NCBI RefSeq assembly: GCF_024464185.1
Contig: NZ_JANHAU010000001.1
Span: 1,054,001-1,118,000 of the forward strand
Origin: Haloarchaeobius salinus
Lineage (GTDB): Archaea; Halobacteriota; Halobacteria; Halobacteriales; Natrialbaceae
Direction: 5' to 3'
DNA: 64,000 bases
The notes under the pieces are model-generated. The model saw only the letters and a list, made by a program, of their open reading frames with translations. It was not told the origin of the DNA and ran no database searches. The position numbers and the translations under genes are program-made. Below are positions 1 through 9,813 of the stretch, piece after piece (within the stretch, counting starts at the first letter, position 1; every line of letters starts with the position of its first letter).

Positions 1-25
1 GCTCGTCGCGTAGTTCGTATAGAAG

Positions 26-96
26 TGCGCTGGCTGGGATTTGAACCCAGGTTGTGACCATGGCAAGGTCACGTGATACCACTACACTACCAGCGC
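26..96 (-). tRNA. tRNA-Gly (anticodon GCC)
   Basis: Read on the minus strand, a full cloverleaf of 71 nt: acceptor stem GCGCTGG pairs with CCAGCGC, discriminator A at 26. The anticodon stem GTGACC/GGTCAC encloses the loop with GCC. The T-arm has the canonical GGTTCAAATCC core. No intron and no encoded CCA. An AT-rich box lies 25-34 bp upstream. Confidence 0.97.
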
Positions 97-120
97 CCGT
101 TCGCATTCTCAACAACTGCA

Positions 121-131
121 GGAATAAATAA
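121..131 (-). promoter_or_regulatory. TATA box of tRNA-Gly
   Basis: On the minus strand the segment reads TTTTATTTATTCC, centred about 30 bp upstream of the tRNA 5' end at 96. This is the spacing expected of an archaeal TATA element in an otherwise GC-rich region. Confidence 0.55.
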
Positions 132-307
132 AAGGCTTCCGAATCGGTCGGCCTTCGCCACGGAGAACCACACGACGGCAGTAGGGTAAGAGTACTACTC
201 TTTCGCCCGCACGCGTGGCCCGGCGCAATCCGTCGCGCTTCGTGTCAACGCGAAACACCCACATCCGGGCGTGTGGGGCCGTCACAACCGGAAACACAAT
301 CCGGCAC

Positions 308-318
308 CCTTTTAACCG
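308..318 (+). promoter_or_regulatory. Probable promoter of the ribosomal protein operon
   Basis: CCCTTTTAACC is the only AT-rich box in the 275 bp between tRNA-Gly and the first gene of the operon. It lies about 58 bp before the ATG at 372, which implies a short leader of roughly 30 nt. Inferred from sequence only. Confidence 0.35.
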
Positions 319-371
319 TTTGTAGAATAACATCGGCACAGTCTAGTGACGAGGCGTCGAAGCGTCACGGC

Positions 372-1226
372 ATGACAGTCAGCGTGCTCGTGCCGTCGTC
401 CCTCGTCCGGGAAGCCGAGGACAAACGCGAGGCAACTCGCAAACTCGGTTACGTCGCCCGCGCGGCGACGGTGTTCCGGGCGGACCGACTCGTCGTCTTC
501 GACGACGAAGACGGCGAACGGCGATGGGGCGGCGGGTTCGTAAGTACGGTACTCGCTTACGCGGCGACGCCCCCCTACCTTCGAAAGGAGGCGTGGGGGC
601 AGCGAGGCGAACTGGAGTACGCGGGCATCCTGCCCCCGCTCCGCGCCACGTCACAGACCGGCTCCGAATCGAACGGTTCGGGGTCGTTAAGACAGGGAAT
701 CGTGACCGAGGTCGGACCTGACAGGCGCGTCCGGGTCAATTGCGGCTTGCAACACCCGATCTCCCTCGTGACGCCCCCAGAAATGGGCGAACTCACGGAG
801 GGGGAGCGCGTGACCGTCAGGGTCTCTTCGCGACGTCCGGTCCGTGCGAGGCTGGTCGACGACCCCCTTCCGGGGCTGTCAGTCGAACGCATGGACCTGC
901 AGGCGGCGCTCGGCCGTGAGGACGCCGGGTTCCGTATCGCGACCTCGCGCCACGGTGAACCGCTCACCGTGGGGCGACTCGCGAGCCTGGCCGGACGGGT
1001 CGAGGCTGATGGGGCGACCATCGCCTTCGGCGCGCCCGAGAGAGGGCTGCCTGCGATACTCGGATTCCCCGAGGCCGATGTACCGGCCGGCGGGGACGAG
1101 GACGCCACCGAACCCATCGGCGGGTTCGACCTTTGGCTCAACTCGATTCCGAACCAGGGCAGTGAGGTCGTTCGCACCGAAGAAGCGGTGTTCGCGACGC
1201 TCGGACTGCTCACGCTCACAGAGTGA
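372..1226 (+). CDS. SPOUT-fold RNA methyltransferase (DUF171/C9orf114-like), first gene of the r-protein operon
   Basis: 284 residues. The N-terminal half begins with SVLVPSSL and matches the SPOUT superfamily of putative RNA uridine N3-methyltransferases. Around residues 95-160 there is an inserted OB-fold-like beta segment (QGIVTEVGPDRRVRVNCG), and the knotted C-terminal part carries DLWLNSIPNQGSEVVRTEEA, typical of the SAM-binding trefoil. I start at the ATG at 372 because the upstream in-frame extension runs through the promoter. The gene directly precedes rpl3 with a 4 bp gap, so it is probably co-transcribed with it. The family call is firm; the RNA target cannot be told from the sequence. 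Confidence 0.85.
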   Translation: MTVSVLVPSSLVREAEDKREATRKLGYVARAATVFRADRLVVFDDEDGERRWGGGFVSTVLAYAATPPYLRKEAWGQRGELEYAGILPPLRATSQTGSESNGSGSLRQGIVTEVGPDRRVRVNCGLQHPISLVTPPEMGELTEGERVTVRVSSRRPVRARLVDDPLPGLSVERMDLQAALGREDAGFRIATSRHGEPLTVGRLASLAGRVEADGATIAFGAPERGLPAILGFPEADVPAGGDEDATEPIGGFDLWLNSIPNQGSEVVRTEEAVFATLGLLTLTE

Positions 1227-1230
1227 TACG

Positions 1231-2250
1231 ATGCCACAACCAAGCAGACCACGCAAAGGTTCGCTCGGGTTCGGCCCGCGAAAGCGCGCCTCTTCGGAGG
1301 TTCCGCGCTTCTCGAGCTGGCCGGACGACGACGGACAGCCGACGCTGCAGGGATTCGCCGGCTACAAGGCCGGTATGACCCACGTGGTGATGATCAACGA
1401 CGAGTCCAACTCCCCCCGCGAAGGGATGGAGGAGACCGTCCCAGTCACCATCGTGGAGACACCGCCCATGCGGGCGGTTGCCCTGCGAGCGTACGAGGAC
1501 ACGCCGTACGGAAAGCGTCCGCTCACGGAGGTCTGGACCGACGAGTTCCACGACGAACTCGACCGCGTCCTGGACCTGCCGGAGGACGCCGACGACAACA
1601 CCGACGAGCTCCACGAGGCGCTCGAAGCCGGCGACGTCGACGAGGTCCGGGCCATCACGCACACGGTCCCCTCCGACGTCTCCGGCGTGCCGAAGAAGAA
1701 GCCCGACGTGATGGAGACCCGCATCGGCGGGGGCTCCGTCCAGGACCGGGTCGACTTCGGCCTCGAACTCGTCGAGGACGGCGGCGTCCACGAGATGAAC
1801 GACACCTTCCGCGCCGGTGAGTACACCGACGTCTCCGGCGTCACGAAGGGCAAGGGCACCCAGGGCCCCGTCAAGCGCTGGGGCGTCCAGAAACGCAAGG
1901 GCAAGCACGCCCGCCAGGGATGGCGACGGCGCATCGGTAACCTCGGCCCGTGGAACCCGAGCCGCGTTCGCTCGACGGTTCCCCAGCAGGGTCAGACCGG
2001 CTACCACCAGCGCACGGAGCTCAACAAGCGCCTCATCGACATCGGCGACGCGGAGGATGTCGACGACGTGAACGTCGACGGCGGCTTCGTCAACTACGGC
2101 GAAGTCAGCGGTCCGTTCACGCTCGTGAAGGGCTCGCTCCCGGGTCCGGACCAGCGTCTGCTGCGCTTCCGCCCGGCCATCCGACCGAACGACCAGCCGC
2201 GCCTCGACCCCGAGGTACGGTTCGTCTCCACAGCATCGAACCAGGGATAA
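1231..2250 (+). CDS. rpl3: Large ribosomal subunit protein uL3
   Basis: 339 residues, the usual archaeal length. It begins MPQPSRPRKGSLGFGPRKRA and shows the uL3 signature around residue 200 (KGTQGPVKRWGVQ). The basic tryptophan loop GWRRRIGNLGPW reaches toward the peptidyl transferase centre in known ribosomes. The start at 1231 discards a long out-of-family N-terminal extension that would overlap the methyltransferase gene. The acidic insert around residues 110-150 is typical of halophile adaptation. Confidence 0.97.
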   Translation: MPQPSRPRKGSLGFGPRKRASSEVPRFSSWPDDDGQPTLQGFAGYKAGMTHVVMINDESNSPREGMEETVPVTIVETPPMRAVALRAYEDTPYGKRPLTEVWTDEFHDELDRVLDLPEDADDNTDELHEALEAGDVDEVRAITHTVPSDVSGVPKKKPDVMETRIGGGSVQDRVDFGLELVEDGGVHEMNDTFRAGEYTDVSGVTKGKGTQGPVKRWGVQKRKGKHARQGWRRRIGNLGPWNPSRVRSTVPQQGQTGYHQRTELNKRLIDIGDAEDVDDVNVDGGFVNYGEVSGPFTLVKGSLPGPDQRLLRFRPAIRPNDQPRLDPEVRFVSTASNQG

Positions 2251-2253
2251 CCC

Positions 2254-3006
2254 ATGCAGGCAACCATCTACGACCTGGACGGCGAGGAGACAGGCACGCT
2301 CGACCTACCGGAGGTCTTCGAGAGCCGGTACCGACCGGACCTCATCCGACGTGCCGTCCGCGCCGCACAGGCCAACCGGAAACAGGAGTACGGTGCCGAC
2401 GAGTACGCCGGCATGCGTACCTCCGCTGAATCGTTCGGCTCCGGCCGCGGCATGGCACACGTGCCGCGGTCGAACGGTCAGGGTGCCCGCGTCCCCCAGG
2501 CGGTCGGGGGTCGCAAGGCACACCCGCCGAAGGCCGAGAAGAAGCAGGGCGAGGACGTCAACACCAAGGAGCGCAAGCAGGCGTTCCGCAGTGCACTCGC
2601 CGCGACCGTCGACGCGGAGCGCGTCGCCGAGCGCGGGCACGAGTTCGACGAGGACCTCGCGCTGCCCGTCGTCGTCTCCGACGACTTCGAGGAGCTGCTG
2701 AAGACCAAGGAGGTCGTCAGCTTCCTCGAGGGGCTCGGAGCCCACGACGACGTCGAGCGCGCCGACGAGGGGCGCTCCATCCGCGCCGGCCGTGGGACCA
2801 CCCGTGGCCGCAAGTACAAGCAGCCGAAGTCGCTGCTCTTCGTCACCTCCAGCGAGGCCGGCCCGTCGAAGGCCGCACGCAACCTCGCGGGTGTCGACGT
2901 GGCGACCGCGTCGAACGTCAACGTCGAGGACCTCGCGCCCGGCGCGCACCCGGGCCGACTGACCGTGTTCACCGAGTCCGCCGTCGCGGAGGTGGCCGAC
3001 CGATGA
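2254..3006 (+). CDS. rpl4: Large ribosomal subunit protein uL4
   Basis: 250 residues of the archaeal uL4 (L4/L1e) family. The extended loop around residues 50-90 (SFGSGRGMAHVPR) is the part that lines the polypeptide exit tunnel in solved haloarchaeal ribosomes. The C-terminal part has LLFVTSSEAGPSKAARNLAG, typical of L4. It begins 3 bp after rpl3 and overlaps rpl23 by 4 bp (ATGA), consistent with translational coupling. Confidence 0.97.
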   Translation: MQATIYDLDGEETGTLDLPEVFESRYRPDLIRRAVRAAQANRKQEYGADEYAGMRTSAESFGSGRGMAHVPRSNGQGARVPQAVGGRKAHPPKAEKKQGEDVNTKERKQAFRSALAATVDAERVAERGHEFDEDLALPVVVSDDFEELLKTKEVVSFLEGLGAHDDVERADEGRSIRAGRGTTRGRKYKQPKSLLFVTSSEAGPSKAARNLAGVDVATASNVNVEDLAPGAHPGRLTVFTESAVAEVADR

Positions 3007-3257
3007 GCTCGATCATCCAGTTCCCCCTCGTGACGGAGAAGGCGATGAACGACATGGACTTCGAGAACAAGCTCCAGTTCGTCGTCGACATGGACGCGAC
3101 CAAGCCCGAGATCCGCGACGCCGTCGAGGAGCGCTTCGACGTCGGCGTGGAGAAGATCAACACGCAGAACACGATGAACGGCACCAAGAAGGCCGTCGTC
3201 CGCCTCTCCGAGGACGACGACGCCCAGGAAGTCGCCTCGCGAATCGGGGTGTTCTGA
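3003..3257 (+). CDS. rpl23: Large ribosomal subunit protein uL23
   Basis: 84 residues, normal for archaeal uL23, which binds 23S rRNA domain III beside the tunnel exit and contacts SRP. It shows PLVTEKAMNDMDFENKLQF at the N-terminus and the KINTQNTMNGTKKAVVRLSE segment typical of the family. Its ATG overlaps the rpl4 stop. Confidence 0.96.
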   Translation: MSSIIQFPLVTEKAMNDMDFENKLQFVVDMDATKPEIRDAVEERFDVGVEKINTQNTMNGTKKAVVRLSEDDDAQEVASRIGVF

Positions 3258-3260
3258 CAC

Positions 3261-3983
3261 ATGGGACGCAGAATCCAGGGTCAGCGCCGAGGCCGCGGTG
3301 GGCCGACGTTCCGTGCCCCCAGCCACCGGTACAAGGCTGACCTCCAGCACAAACAGACGGAGGATTCGGACGTCGTCAGCGGCACCGTCGTCGACATCGA
3401 GCACGACCCCGCCCGGTCCGCACCGGTCGTGGCGGTCGAGTTCGAGGACGGCGACCGACGCCTCGTGCTCGCGCCCGAGGGCGTCGCCGTCGGCGACGAA
3501 CTGCAGGTCGGCGTCTCCGCCGAGATCGCACCCGGCAACACGCTCCCGCTCGCCGAGATCCCCGAGGGGGTCCCGGTGTGCAACATCGAGCGCCAGCCCG
3601 GTGACGGCGGCAAGTTCGCCCGCGCGTCGGGCACCAGCGCCGACCTCGTCACGCACGACCGCAAAGCGACGGTCGTCCAGCTGCCCAGCGGCGAGATGAA
3701 GCGCCTCGACCCGCAGTGCCGCGCCACCATCGGCGTGGTCGCCGGCGGCGGGCGCACGGAGAAGCCGTTCGTGAAGGCAGGCAAGAAGTACCACAAGATG
3801 AAAGCGCGCGGCACCAAGTGGCCGAACGTCCGCGGCGTGGCGATGAACGCCGTCGACCACCCGTTCGGTGGCGGTGGCCGCCAGCACCCCGGCCGACCGA
3901 AGTCCGTCTCGCGGGACGCCCCGCCGGGACGCAAGGTCGGTGACATCGCCTCCCGGAAGACCGGTCGAGGTGGCAAAGAATGA
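3261..3983 (+). CDS. rpl2: Large ribosomal subunit protein uL2
   Basis: 240 residues. The N-terminus is basic and rRNA-binding ([20 protein letters not shown]), followed by the OB and SH3-like domains. The C-terminal signature [20 protein letters not shown] carries the conserved His at about residue 200 that is linked with peptidyl transferase function. It overlaps rps19 by 4 bp at its end. Confidence 0.98.
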   Translation: MGRRIQGQRRGRGGPTFRAPSHRYKADLQHKQTEDSDVVSGTVVDIEHDPARSAPVVAVEFEDGDRRLVLAPEGVAVGDELQVGVSAEIAPGNTLPLAEIPEGVPVCNIERQPGDGGKFARASGTSADLVTHDRKATVVQLPSGEMKRLDPQCRATIGVVAGGGRTEKPFVKAGKKYHKMKARGTKWPNVRGVAMNAVDHPFGGGGRQHPGRPKSVSRDAPPGRKVGDIASRKTGRGGKE

Positions 3984-4405
3984 GTTCCGAGTACAGAACC
4001 GGCCGCGAGGACGAGGAGTTCGCCTACCGCGGTCACACGCTCGACGAGTTGCAGGAGATGAGCATCGAGGAAGTCGCGGAACTGCTCCCCGCTCGCCAGC
4101 GGCGAAGCATCGAGCGCGGTCTCTCCGTGGAGAAGGAGAAGCTCCTCGAGAAGGCCCGCGAGAGGACCGAGGAGGAGACGGCCAACGACCCGATCCGGAC
4201 GCACCTGCGCGACGTGCCGGTGCTCCCGGAGTTCGTCGGGCTGACGTTCGCCGTCTACACCGGCCAGGAGTTCAAGCGCGTCAGGGTAGAGCCCGAGATG
4301 ATCGGCCACTACCTCGGCGAGTTCCAGCTCACACGCTCGTCCGTCGAGCACGGACAGGCCGGTATCGGCGCGACACGCTCCTCGAAGTTCGTGCCACTGA
4401 AGTGA
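3980..4405 (+). CDS. rps19: Small ribosomal subunit protein uS19
   Basis: 141 residues. An archaeal-type N-terminal extension ([20 protein letters not shown]) precedes the S19 core, which includes [17 protein letters not shown] and the C-terminal [20 protein letters not shown]. It lies in the uS19-uS13 head complex. It is translationally coupled to rpl2 by the overlapping ATGA. Confidence 0.97.
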   Translation: MSSEYRTGREDEEFAYRGHTLDELQEMSIEEVAELLPARQRRSIERGLSVEKEKLLEKARERTEEETANDPIRTHLRDVPVLPEFVGLTFAVYTGQEFKRVRVEPEMIGHYLGEFQLTRSSVEHGQAGIGATRSSKFVPLK

Positions 4406-4415
4406 GGTGAACTGA

Positions 4416-4877
4416 ATGGGAATCAACTACAGCGTCGACGCGGACCCGGACACGACGGCCAAGGCCATGCTCCGGGAGCGTCACATGAGCCACAAGCACA
4501 GCAAGGCCGTCGCTCGCGCCATCAAGGGCGAGACCGTCGGCGACGCCCGGGAGTATCTCGAGGCGGTCGTCGAGGGCGAGCGTTCGGTCCCGTTCAAACA
4601 GCACAACAGCGGCGTCGGCCACCGCAGCGACATCGACGGCTGGGACGCGGGTCGCTACCCGGAGAAGGTCTCCAAGGCCTTCATCGACCTGCTCGACAAC
4701 GTCGTGAACAACGCGGACCAGCAGGGCTTCGACGGCGAGACGATGGAGATCGTCCACGTCGCCGCCCACAAGGTCGGGGAGTCCCCCGGCCGCAAGCCCC
4801 GCGCGATGGGGCGCGCCTCGGCGTGGAACACGCCGCAGGTCGACGTCGAACTCATCGTCGAGGAGGTCGAGAACTAA
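4416..4877 (+). CDS. rpl22: Large ribosomal subunit protein uL22
   Basis: 153 residues of archaeal uL22. The family segments [19 protein letters not shown] and [20 protein letters not shown] are present; the latter includes the beta-hairpin that reaches into the exit tunnel. A GAGGTGA purine-rich stretch lies just upstream of the ATG. The stop codon shares its last base with the rps3 start. Confidence 0.96.
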   Translation: MGINYSVDADPDTTAKAMLRERHMSHKHSKAVARAIKGETVGDAREYLEAVVEGERSVPFKQHNSGVGHRSDIDGWDAGRYPEKVSKAFIDLLDNVVNNADQQGFDGETMEIVHVAAHKVGESPGRKPRAMGRASAWNTPQVDVELIVEEVEN

Positions 4878-5797
4878 TGGCAGACGAACACCAGTTCATC
4901 GAAGACGGACTGCAGAAGTCCCAGATCGACGAGTTCTTCGCAGAGGAACTCGGCCGTGCCGGCTACGGCGGCATGGAGGTCGCCAAGACCCCGATGGGCA
5001 CGCAGATCGTGCTCAAGGCCGAGAAGCCCGGCATGGTCATCGGCAAGGGCGGCGAGAACATCCGGAAGGTAACCACCACGCTCGAGGAGCGCTTCGACCT
5101 GGACGACCCGCAGATCGACGTGCAGGAGGTCGACGAACCCGACCTCAACGCACGCATCGTCGCGGACCGCCTCGCGAACGCACTCGAACGCGGCTGGTAC
5201 TTCCGCAAGGCCGGCCACACCACGCTCGAACGGATCATGGACTCCGGCGCACTCGGTGCCGAGATCGTCCTCTCGGGCAAGGTCACGGGCGCTCGCTCGC
5301 GCGTCGAGAAGTTCAACGACGGCTACATCAAGCACAACGGCGAGCCCGCCGAGACCATCGTCGACGAGGGTCAGGGCGTCGCCGTGATGAAGCTCGGCAC
5401 CATCGGCGTGACGGTGAAGATCATCCCGCCGGAGGCCGAGCTGCCGGACGACTTCGAGATCTACGACGACGCGGACGTCGAGGAGCTCGCACCGGAGGCC
5501 GTCGAGGCCAACGAGTCCGTCGAGGAGCTGCTCGAGGAGCCCGAGGAGGGCGAGCTCGAGGAGCTGCAGGCGGAGGCCGCCGAGTCCGACTCCGAGGACG
5601 AGACCAGCGAGGTCGAGGAGGAGGTCGTCGAGGAGGTCGTCGAGGAGACGCCCGAGGAGTTCGACGACGAGGAGGTCGAGGTCCCCAGCGACGACGACGT
5701 CGCCGAGGAGCTCGACGAGCTCGACGAGGCCGTCGAGGAAGAGGCCGCCGCGATGGTCGAGGAGATGGACGCCGCGGACGACGAGGAGGTGGAGTAA
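4877..5797 (+). CDS. rps3: Small ribosomal subunit protein uS3 with long acidic tail
   Basis: 306 residues. The KH domain has the [15 protein letters not shown] motif near residue 55, and the S3 C-terminal domain ends at about residue 200 with [18 protein letters not shown]. The last ~105 residues are almost entirely Glu, Asp, Val and Ala and are predicted to be unstructured. Haloarchaeal S3 proteins are known to carry such acidic tails, so this is not a frameshift: the codon bias is unchanged. The start at 4877 overlaps the rpl22 stop by one base. Confidence 0.96.
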   Translation: MADEHQFIEDGLQKSQIDEFFAEELGRAGYGGMEVAKTPMGTQIVLKAEKPGMVIGKGGENIRKVTTTLEERFDLDDPQIDVQEVDEPDLNARIVADRLANALERGWYFRKAGHTTLERIMDSGALGAEIVLSGKVTGARSRVEKFNDGYIKHNGEPAETIVDEGQGVAVMKLGTIGVTVKIIPPEAELPDDFEIYDDADVEELAPEAVEANESVEELLEEPEEGELEELQAEAAESDSEDETSEVEEEVVEEVVEETPEEFDDEEVEVPSDDDVAEELDELDEAVEEEAAAMVEEMDAADDEEVE

Positions 5798-5800
5798 TCC

Positions 5801-6016
5801 ATGGCGATCCTTCGACCCAGCGAGATCCGAGACCTCACCGCGCGGGAGCGCGAGGAAGAGCTCGACGAACTCGAGACGGAACTGCTGAACGCGAAGGCCG
5901 TGCAGGCCGCCGGTGGTGCCCCGGAGAACCCGGGCCGCATCGGTGAGCTCCGCAAGACCATCGCGCGCATCAAGACGATCCAGCAGGAAGAAGGCGACTT
6001 CGAGGACGACGAATAA
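5801..6016 (+). CDS. rpl29: Large ribosomal subunit protein uL29
   Basis: 71 residues forming the expected two-helix hairpin. It begins [20 protein letters not shown], and the C-terminal half contains [20 protein letters not shown]. It sits near the tunnel exit next to uL23. Its stop codon shares one base with the next gene. Confidence 0.95.
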   Translation: MAILRPSEIRDLTAREREEELDELETELLNAKAVQAAGGAPENPGRIGELRKTIARIKTIQQEEGDFEDDE

Positions 6017-6393
6017 TGGCGCTGACACCCGAGACACTGCCCCGGCACGAACTCAACGGCCACTGGGTGACCGTGGTCGACGCGGCGAACCCCGACCTCG
6101 TCGGGATAGCCGGGCGTGTCGTCGTCGAGACGACGAACACGCTCCACGTCGACCCGGCCCCGGCCGGTTCGGCCGAGGGAGACACTCGGGTGCGCCAGGT
6201 GCCAAAGCGCGGGACGACGTTCGAGTTCCGGCTCACAGATGAAACCGCCGACCCCGCGAAGGGGTCGGGGACTGCGTGCGAACCGGACCACCCTGCCGGC
6301 GAGGACGCGGCCCACGTTACGGTGGATGGAGCCAGACTGCTCTCACGACCCGCACTGCGCACCGAAACAACAGGTGATTCGAAATGGCGATAG
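6016..6393 (+). CDS. rnp1: Ribonuclease P protein component 1 (Rpp29/Pop4)
   Basis: 125 residues, the protein subunit that with Rpp21 supports the specificity domain of archaeal RNase P RNA. The Sm-like beta-barrel shows [34 protein letters not shown] and [10 protein letters not shown], all typical of the family. Its place between rpl29 and rps17 is the conserved archaeal arrangement. It overlaps rps17 by 10 bp. The C-terminal 35 residues are less conserved in appearance. Confidence 0.92.
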   Translation: MALTPETLPRHELNGHWVTVVDAANPDLVGIAGRVVVETTNTLHVDPAPAGSAEGDTRVRQVPKRGTTFEFRLTDETADPAKGSGTACEPDHPAGEDAAHVTVDGARLLSRPALRTETTGDSKWR

Positions 6394-6734
6394 GACTTGA
6401 CGTAACAGAACCTCCGGAACCCGAAGACCCGGAGACATACGACTACGAGAAGTGTCCGTTCTACGGCGATCTCTCCGTTCGAGGGCAGACCCTCGAGGGC
6501 GAGGTCGTCTCGACGGACATGGCAAAGACCGTGGTCGTCGAGCGGGAGTACGACGTTCACGTACCGAAATACGACCGGTACATGAAGCGTCGGTCGCGCG
6601 TCCCGGCACACGTGCCGGGCGTGCTCGAGCCCGAAGTCGGCGACACGGTCCGAATAGCAGAGTGCCGACCACTGTCGAAGACGAAATCGCACGTGGTCGT
6701 CGAGATAACCGATTCCGAAGGAGGTGACGCCTGA
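6384..6734 (+). CDS. rps17: Small ribosomal subunit protein uS17
   Basis: 116 residues, OB-fold. It has an archaeal N-terminal extension, then [20 protein letters not shown] and [16 protein letters not shown] typical of S17. The start overlaps the end of rnp1 and the stop overlaps the rpl14 ATG by one base. Confidence 0.97.
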   Translation: MAIGLDVTEPPEPEDPETYDYEKCPFYGDLSVRGQTLEGEVVSTDMAKTVVVEREYDVHVPKYDRYMKRRSRVPAHVPGVLEPEVGDTVRIAECRPLSKTKSHVVVEITDSEGGDA

Positions 6735-7132
6735 TGGAGGCACTGAAGGCCGACGTCACGCAGGGCCTCGAGAAGGGGTCGCTGATTCACTGTTCCGACA
6801 ACAGCGGTGCACGACAGCTGAAGATCATCTCGGTCTCCGGCTACCACGGCACCAAGAACCGGCACCCCAAGGCTGGCATCGGCGACAAGGTGACCGTCTC
6901 GGTGACCAAGGGGACGCCCGAAGAGCGTCGCCAGGTCAAGGAGGCAGTCATCATCCGCCAGCGCAAGCCCATCCGCCGTCCCGACGGCACGCGCGTGAAG
7001 TTCGAGGACAACGCGGCCGTCCTCGTCAACGAGAACGAGGAACCGCAGGGCTCCGAGATCAAGGGCCCCATCGCGCGTGAGGTCGCAGAGCGCTTCGGAA
7101 GCGTCGCATCCACGGCTACGATGATAGTATGA
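6734..7132 (+). CDS. rpl14: Large ribosomal subunit protein uL14
   Basis: 132 residues. It shows the uL14 hallmarks [20 protein letters not shown] and [20 protein letters not shown], and ends with the conserved [18 protein letters not shown]. It lies at the subunit interface. It overlaps rpl24 by 4 bp. Confidence 0.97.
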   Translation: MEALKADVTQGLEKGSLIHCSDNSGARQLKIISVSGYHGTKNRHPKAGIGDKVTVSVTKGTPEERRQVKEAVIIRQRKPIRRPDGTRVKFEDNAAVLVNENEEPQGSEIKGPIAREVAERFGSVASTATMIV

Positions 7133-7485
7133 CACGACAACCACGCAAACAGCGCAACCAGAGCGAGCACGCGCCCCTGCACCAGAAGGGCAAGCAGCTC
7201 AACGCGACGCTGGCCGAGGACCTCCGCGAGGAGTACGGAAAGCGTCGTGCCCGCATCAACGCGGGCGACACGGTCGAGGTCATGCGCGGCGACTTCGCGG
7301 GCGACGAGGGCGAGGTCCTCGACGTCGACGTGAAGTCCGGCACGATCTCCGTCGAGGAGGTCACGCTGGAGACGGCCGACGGCGAGGAAGTGCCCCGCCG
7401 TCTCGAGCCGTCCAACGTCCGCATCACGGAGCTGGACCTCGAGGACGAGGTGCGAGAGGCGCGGCTGGAAGGTGATGACGAATGA
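7129..7485 (+). CDS. rpl24: Large ribosomal subunit protein uL24
   Basis: 118 residues with an N-terminal basic segment ([20 protein letters not shown]) and a central KOW motif ([20 protein letters not shown]). This protein initiates assembly and lies near the tunnel exit. Its stop overlaps the start of rps4e by 4 bp. Confidence 0.96.
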   Translation: MTRQPRKQRNQSEHAPLHQKGKQLNATLAEDLREEYGKRRARINAGDTVEVMRGDFAGDEGEVLDVDVKSGTISVEEVTLETADGEEVPRRLEPSNVRITELDLEDEVREARLEGDDE

Positions 7486-8186
7486 CCAAGCACCAGAAGC
7501 GACTCTCCGTTCCGAACTCCTGGCCGGTCGAGCGAAAGACGAACACGTTCACGGTGAAGGCCGACTCCGGCCCGCACGGCGAGGCCGGCGTCCCGCTGGT
7601 CATCCTCCTGCGGGACGTCCTCGGCTACGTGGACTCGAAGAAGGAGGCCCGCTACGCCCTCAACCAGGACACCGTCCTGGTCAACGGCGTCGCGGTCTCC
7701 GACGAACAGCGCCCCATCGGCATGTTCGACATCGTGGCGTTCACCGAGCGTGACGAGTACTACCGTGTCTTCCCCGACGAGGGTGGTCGGCTCTCGCTGA
7801 CCCCCATCGACGAGGCCGACGCGGGCTCGAAGCTGGGCAAGATCGTCGGCAAGCGCCAGGTCACTGGCGGCGACACGCAGCTCACGCTGCACGACGGGCA
7901 GACGCTCCAGCTCGAGGACGCATCCGAGTACGGCGGGAACGACTCGCTCGTCGTCTCCAACGAGGGGACCGAGGTCGTCGCGCACTTCCCGTACGAGGAG
8001 GGCGCGCTCGTCACGGCCGTCGCCGGCAGCCACGCCGGCGAGGTCGGCGAGGTCGAGCAGATCGACGTCACGCCCGGTTCGGGCTCGAACACCGTCTCCG
8101 TCACGCAGGACGACGGCGGCTTCGAGACCATCGAGGAGTACGTCGTCGTCATCGACGAGAACTTCGTCGGAGGTGAGGACGAATGA
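7482..8186 (+). CDS. rps4e: Small ribosomal subunit protein eS4
   Basis: 234 residues, found only in archaea and eukaryotes. The S4 RNA-binding domain ([20 protein letters not shown]) is followed by the eS4 central domain ([13 protein letters not shown]) and a KOW-like C-terminal region ([20 protein letters not shown]). It overlaps rpl5 by 4 bp. Confidence 0.96.
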   Translation: MTKHQKRLSVPNSWPVERKTNTFTVKADSGPHGEAGVPLVILLRDVLGYVDSKKEARYALNQDTVLVNGVAVSDEQRPIGMFDIVAFTERDEYYRVFPDEGGRLSLTPIDEADAGSKLGKIVGKRQVTGGDTQLTLHDGQTLQLEDASEYGGNDSLVVSNEGTEVVAHFPYEEGALVTAVAGSHAGEVGEVEQIDVTPGSGSNTVSVTQDDGGFETIEEYVVVIDENFVGGEDE

Positions 8187-8704
8187 GCGAGTCCGCCGAG
8201 TTCCACGAGATGCGCGAGCCCACCATCGAGAAGGTCGTCGTCCACATGGGCGTCGGCGAGGGTGGCCGCGAACTCGCGAACGCGGAGGACATCATCGAGG
8301 CGGTCACGGGTCAGGAGTCCGTCCGGACCCAGGCCAAGTCGACGATGCCGGACTTCGGCATCCGTCAGGGCGACCCCATCGGCACGAAGGTGACGCTCCG
8401 TGGCGACGCCGCCCACGAGTTCCTCGAGATCGCGCTCGCGCTCGCAGACGTTGCCGCGACGCAGTTCGACGAGACCGGCAACTTCAGCTTCGGCATCGAG
8501 GAGCACACCGACTTCCCGTCGCAGGAGTACGACCCGAACGTCGGGATCTTCGGGCTGGACGTCACGGTCAACCTCGTCCGCCCGGGCTACCGCGTCGCCA
8601 AGCGCGACAAGCGGTCCCAGCAGATCCCGTCGAACCACCGCCTCGACGCCGACGACGCGATCGCCTTCGTCGAGGCCAACTTCGACGTCGAGGTGACACG
8701 ATGA
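8183..8704 (+). CDS. rpl5: Large ribosomal subunit protein uL5
   Basis: 173 residues, 5S rRNA-binding protein of the central protuberance. Recognisable segments are [37 protein letters not shown] and the C-terminal [17 protein letters not shown]. The stop overlaps the rps14 start. Confidence 0.97.
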   Translation: MSESAEFHEMREPTIEKVVVHMGVGEGGRELANAEDIIEAVTGQESVRTQAKSTMPDFGIRQGDPIGTKVTLRGDAAHEFLEIALALADVAATQFDETGNFSFGIEEHTDFPSQEYDPNVGIFGLDVTVNLVRPGYRVAKRDKRSQQIPSNHRLDADDAIAFVEANFDVEVTR

Positions 8705-8877
8705 GCGAAAGCGAAGAACTAGACACCGGCGAGCACGCCGCAAAGCGGACCGGTCAGATGGAGGAGTGCCAGCGCTGTGGCCGCAAGCAGGGCCTCGTTG
8801 GCAAGTACGACATCTGGCTGTGCCGGCAGTGCTTCCGAGAGATCGCCCGCGACATGGGCTTCAAGAAGTACCGATAA
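8701..8877 (+). CDS. rps14: Small ribosomal subunit protein uS14, zinc-binding type
   Basis: 58 residues, the short C+ form. A four-cysteine zinc site is intact: C23-x2-C26 and C41-x2-C44 (CQRCG and CRQCF). It ends with the conserved [13 protein letters not shown]. It overlaps rpl5 by 4 bp and is followed 2 bp later by rps8. Confidence 0.97.
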   Translation: MSESEELDTGEHAAKRTGQMEECQRCGRKQGLVGKYDIWLCRQCFREIARDMGFKKYR

Positions 8878-8879
8878 CA

Positions 8880-9272
8880 ATGACAGGCAACGACCCATTC
8901 AGCAACGCGCTCTCCGGCATCGACAACGCCGAGGGCGTCGGGCATCTCACCCACACGGTATCGCCCGCCTCCAACGAGATCGGGAGCGTGCTCGAGGTCT
9001 TCTACGACCGCGGGTACATCGACGGCTTCGAGTTCGTCGACGACGGCAAGTCCGGTCGCTTCGAGGTCGAACTGAAAGGTGCGATAAACGAATGCGGCCC
9101 CGTCAAACCGCGCTACTCCGTCGCGTCCGACGAGTTCGAGACGTGGGAGAAGCGGTTCCTGCCGGCACGCGACTACGGTGCGCTCATCGTGACGACCAGC
9201 GAGGGCGTCATGAGCCACTACGAGGCGCGCGAGCAGGGAGTCGGTGGCCAGGTTATCGCATACGTGTACTAA
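8880..9272 (+). CDS. rps8: Small ribosomal subunit protein uS8
   Basis: 130 residues. Typical segments are [40 protein letters not shown] and the C-terminal [20 protein letters not shown] that binds the central domain of 16S rRNA. The ATG at 8880 follows the rps14 stop by 2 bp; longer in-frame extensions run into rps14. Confidence 0.97.
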   Translation: MTGNDPFSNALSGIDNAEGVGHLTHTVSPASNEIGSVLEVFYDRGYIDGFEFVDDGKSGRFEVELKGAINECGPVKPRYSVASDEFETWEKRFLPARDYGALIVTTSEGVMSHYEAREQGVGGQVIAYVY

Positions 9273-9276
9273 GACA

Positions 9277-9810
9277 ATGCGAGTAGAACTGGACATTCCG
9301 GACGACGTAACAGCCGAGATGGACCATCTCGACCTCACGGTCGAGGGTCCGAACGGGTCGGTCACACGCCGACTCTGGTACCCCGACGTCAGCGTGAGCG
9401 TCGAGGACGACCAGGTCGTCGTTGAATCCGACGCATCCGATGCGAAGACGAACGCCACCGTCGGCACCTTCGAGAGTCACATCAGCAACATGTTCCACGG
9501 TGTGACCGACGGGTGGGAGTACGAGATGGAGGTCTTCTACTCCCACTTCCCGATGAAGGTGCAGGCAGACGGTGGCGAGGTCGTCATCGAGAACTTCCTC
9601 GGCGAGAAGGCACCGCGACGAACGAACATCCACGGCGACACCGACGTGCAGGTCGACGGCGAGGAGCTGACCCTCTCCGGGCCTGACAAGGAAGCCGTCG
9701 GACAGACCGCCGCCGACATCGAGCAGCTCACCCGCGTCAGCGGGAAGGACACTCGCGTGTTCCAGGACGGCGTCTACATCACGAAGAAGCCCGCCAAGGG
9801 AGGTGCCTGA
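9277..9810 (+). CDS. rpl6: Large ribosomal subunit protein uL6
   Basis: 177 residues, two tandem L6 folds. The second contains FLGEKAPRRTNIHGDTDVQV and the C-terminal GKDTRVFQDGVYITKKPAKG. The start is the ATG at 9277, 4 bp after rps8. Confidence 0.97.
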   Translation: MRVELDIPDDVTAEMDHLDLTVEGPNGSVTRRLWYPDVSVSVEDDQVVVESDASDAKTNATVGTFESHISNMFHGVTDGWEYEMEVFYSHFPMKVQADGGEVVIENFLGEKAPRRTNIHGDTDVQVDGEELTLSGPDKEAVGQTAADIEQLTRVSGKDTRVFQDGVYITKKPAKGGA

Positions 9811-9813
9811 CGC

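Noticed and set aside
2478-3887. Minus-strand ORF of 469 codons across rpl4, rpl23 and rpl2
   Set aside because: It is antisense to well established ribosomal genes; in DNA this rich in GC, long shadow frames arise without selection.
5460-5797. Acidic repeat-like end of rps3 as a frameshift or separate gene
   Set aside because: Codon bias is continuous and haloarchaeal S3 proteins are known to carry acidic tails.
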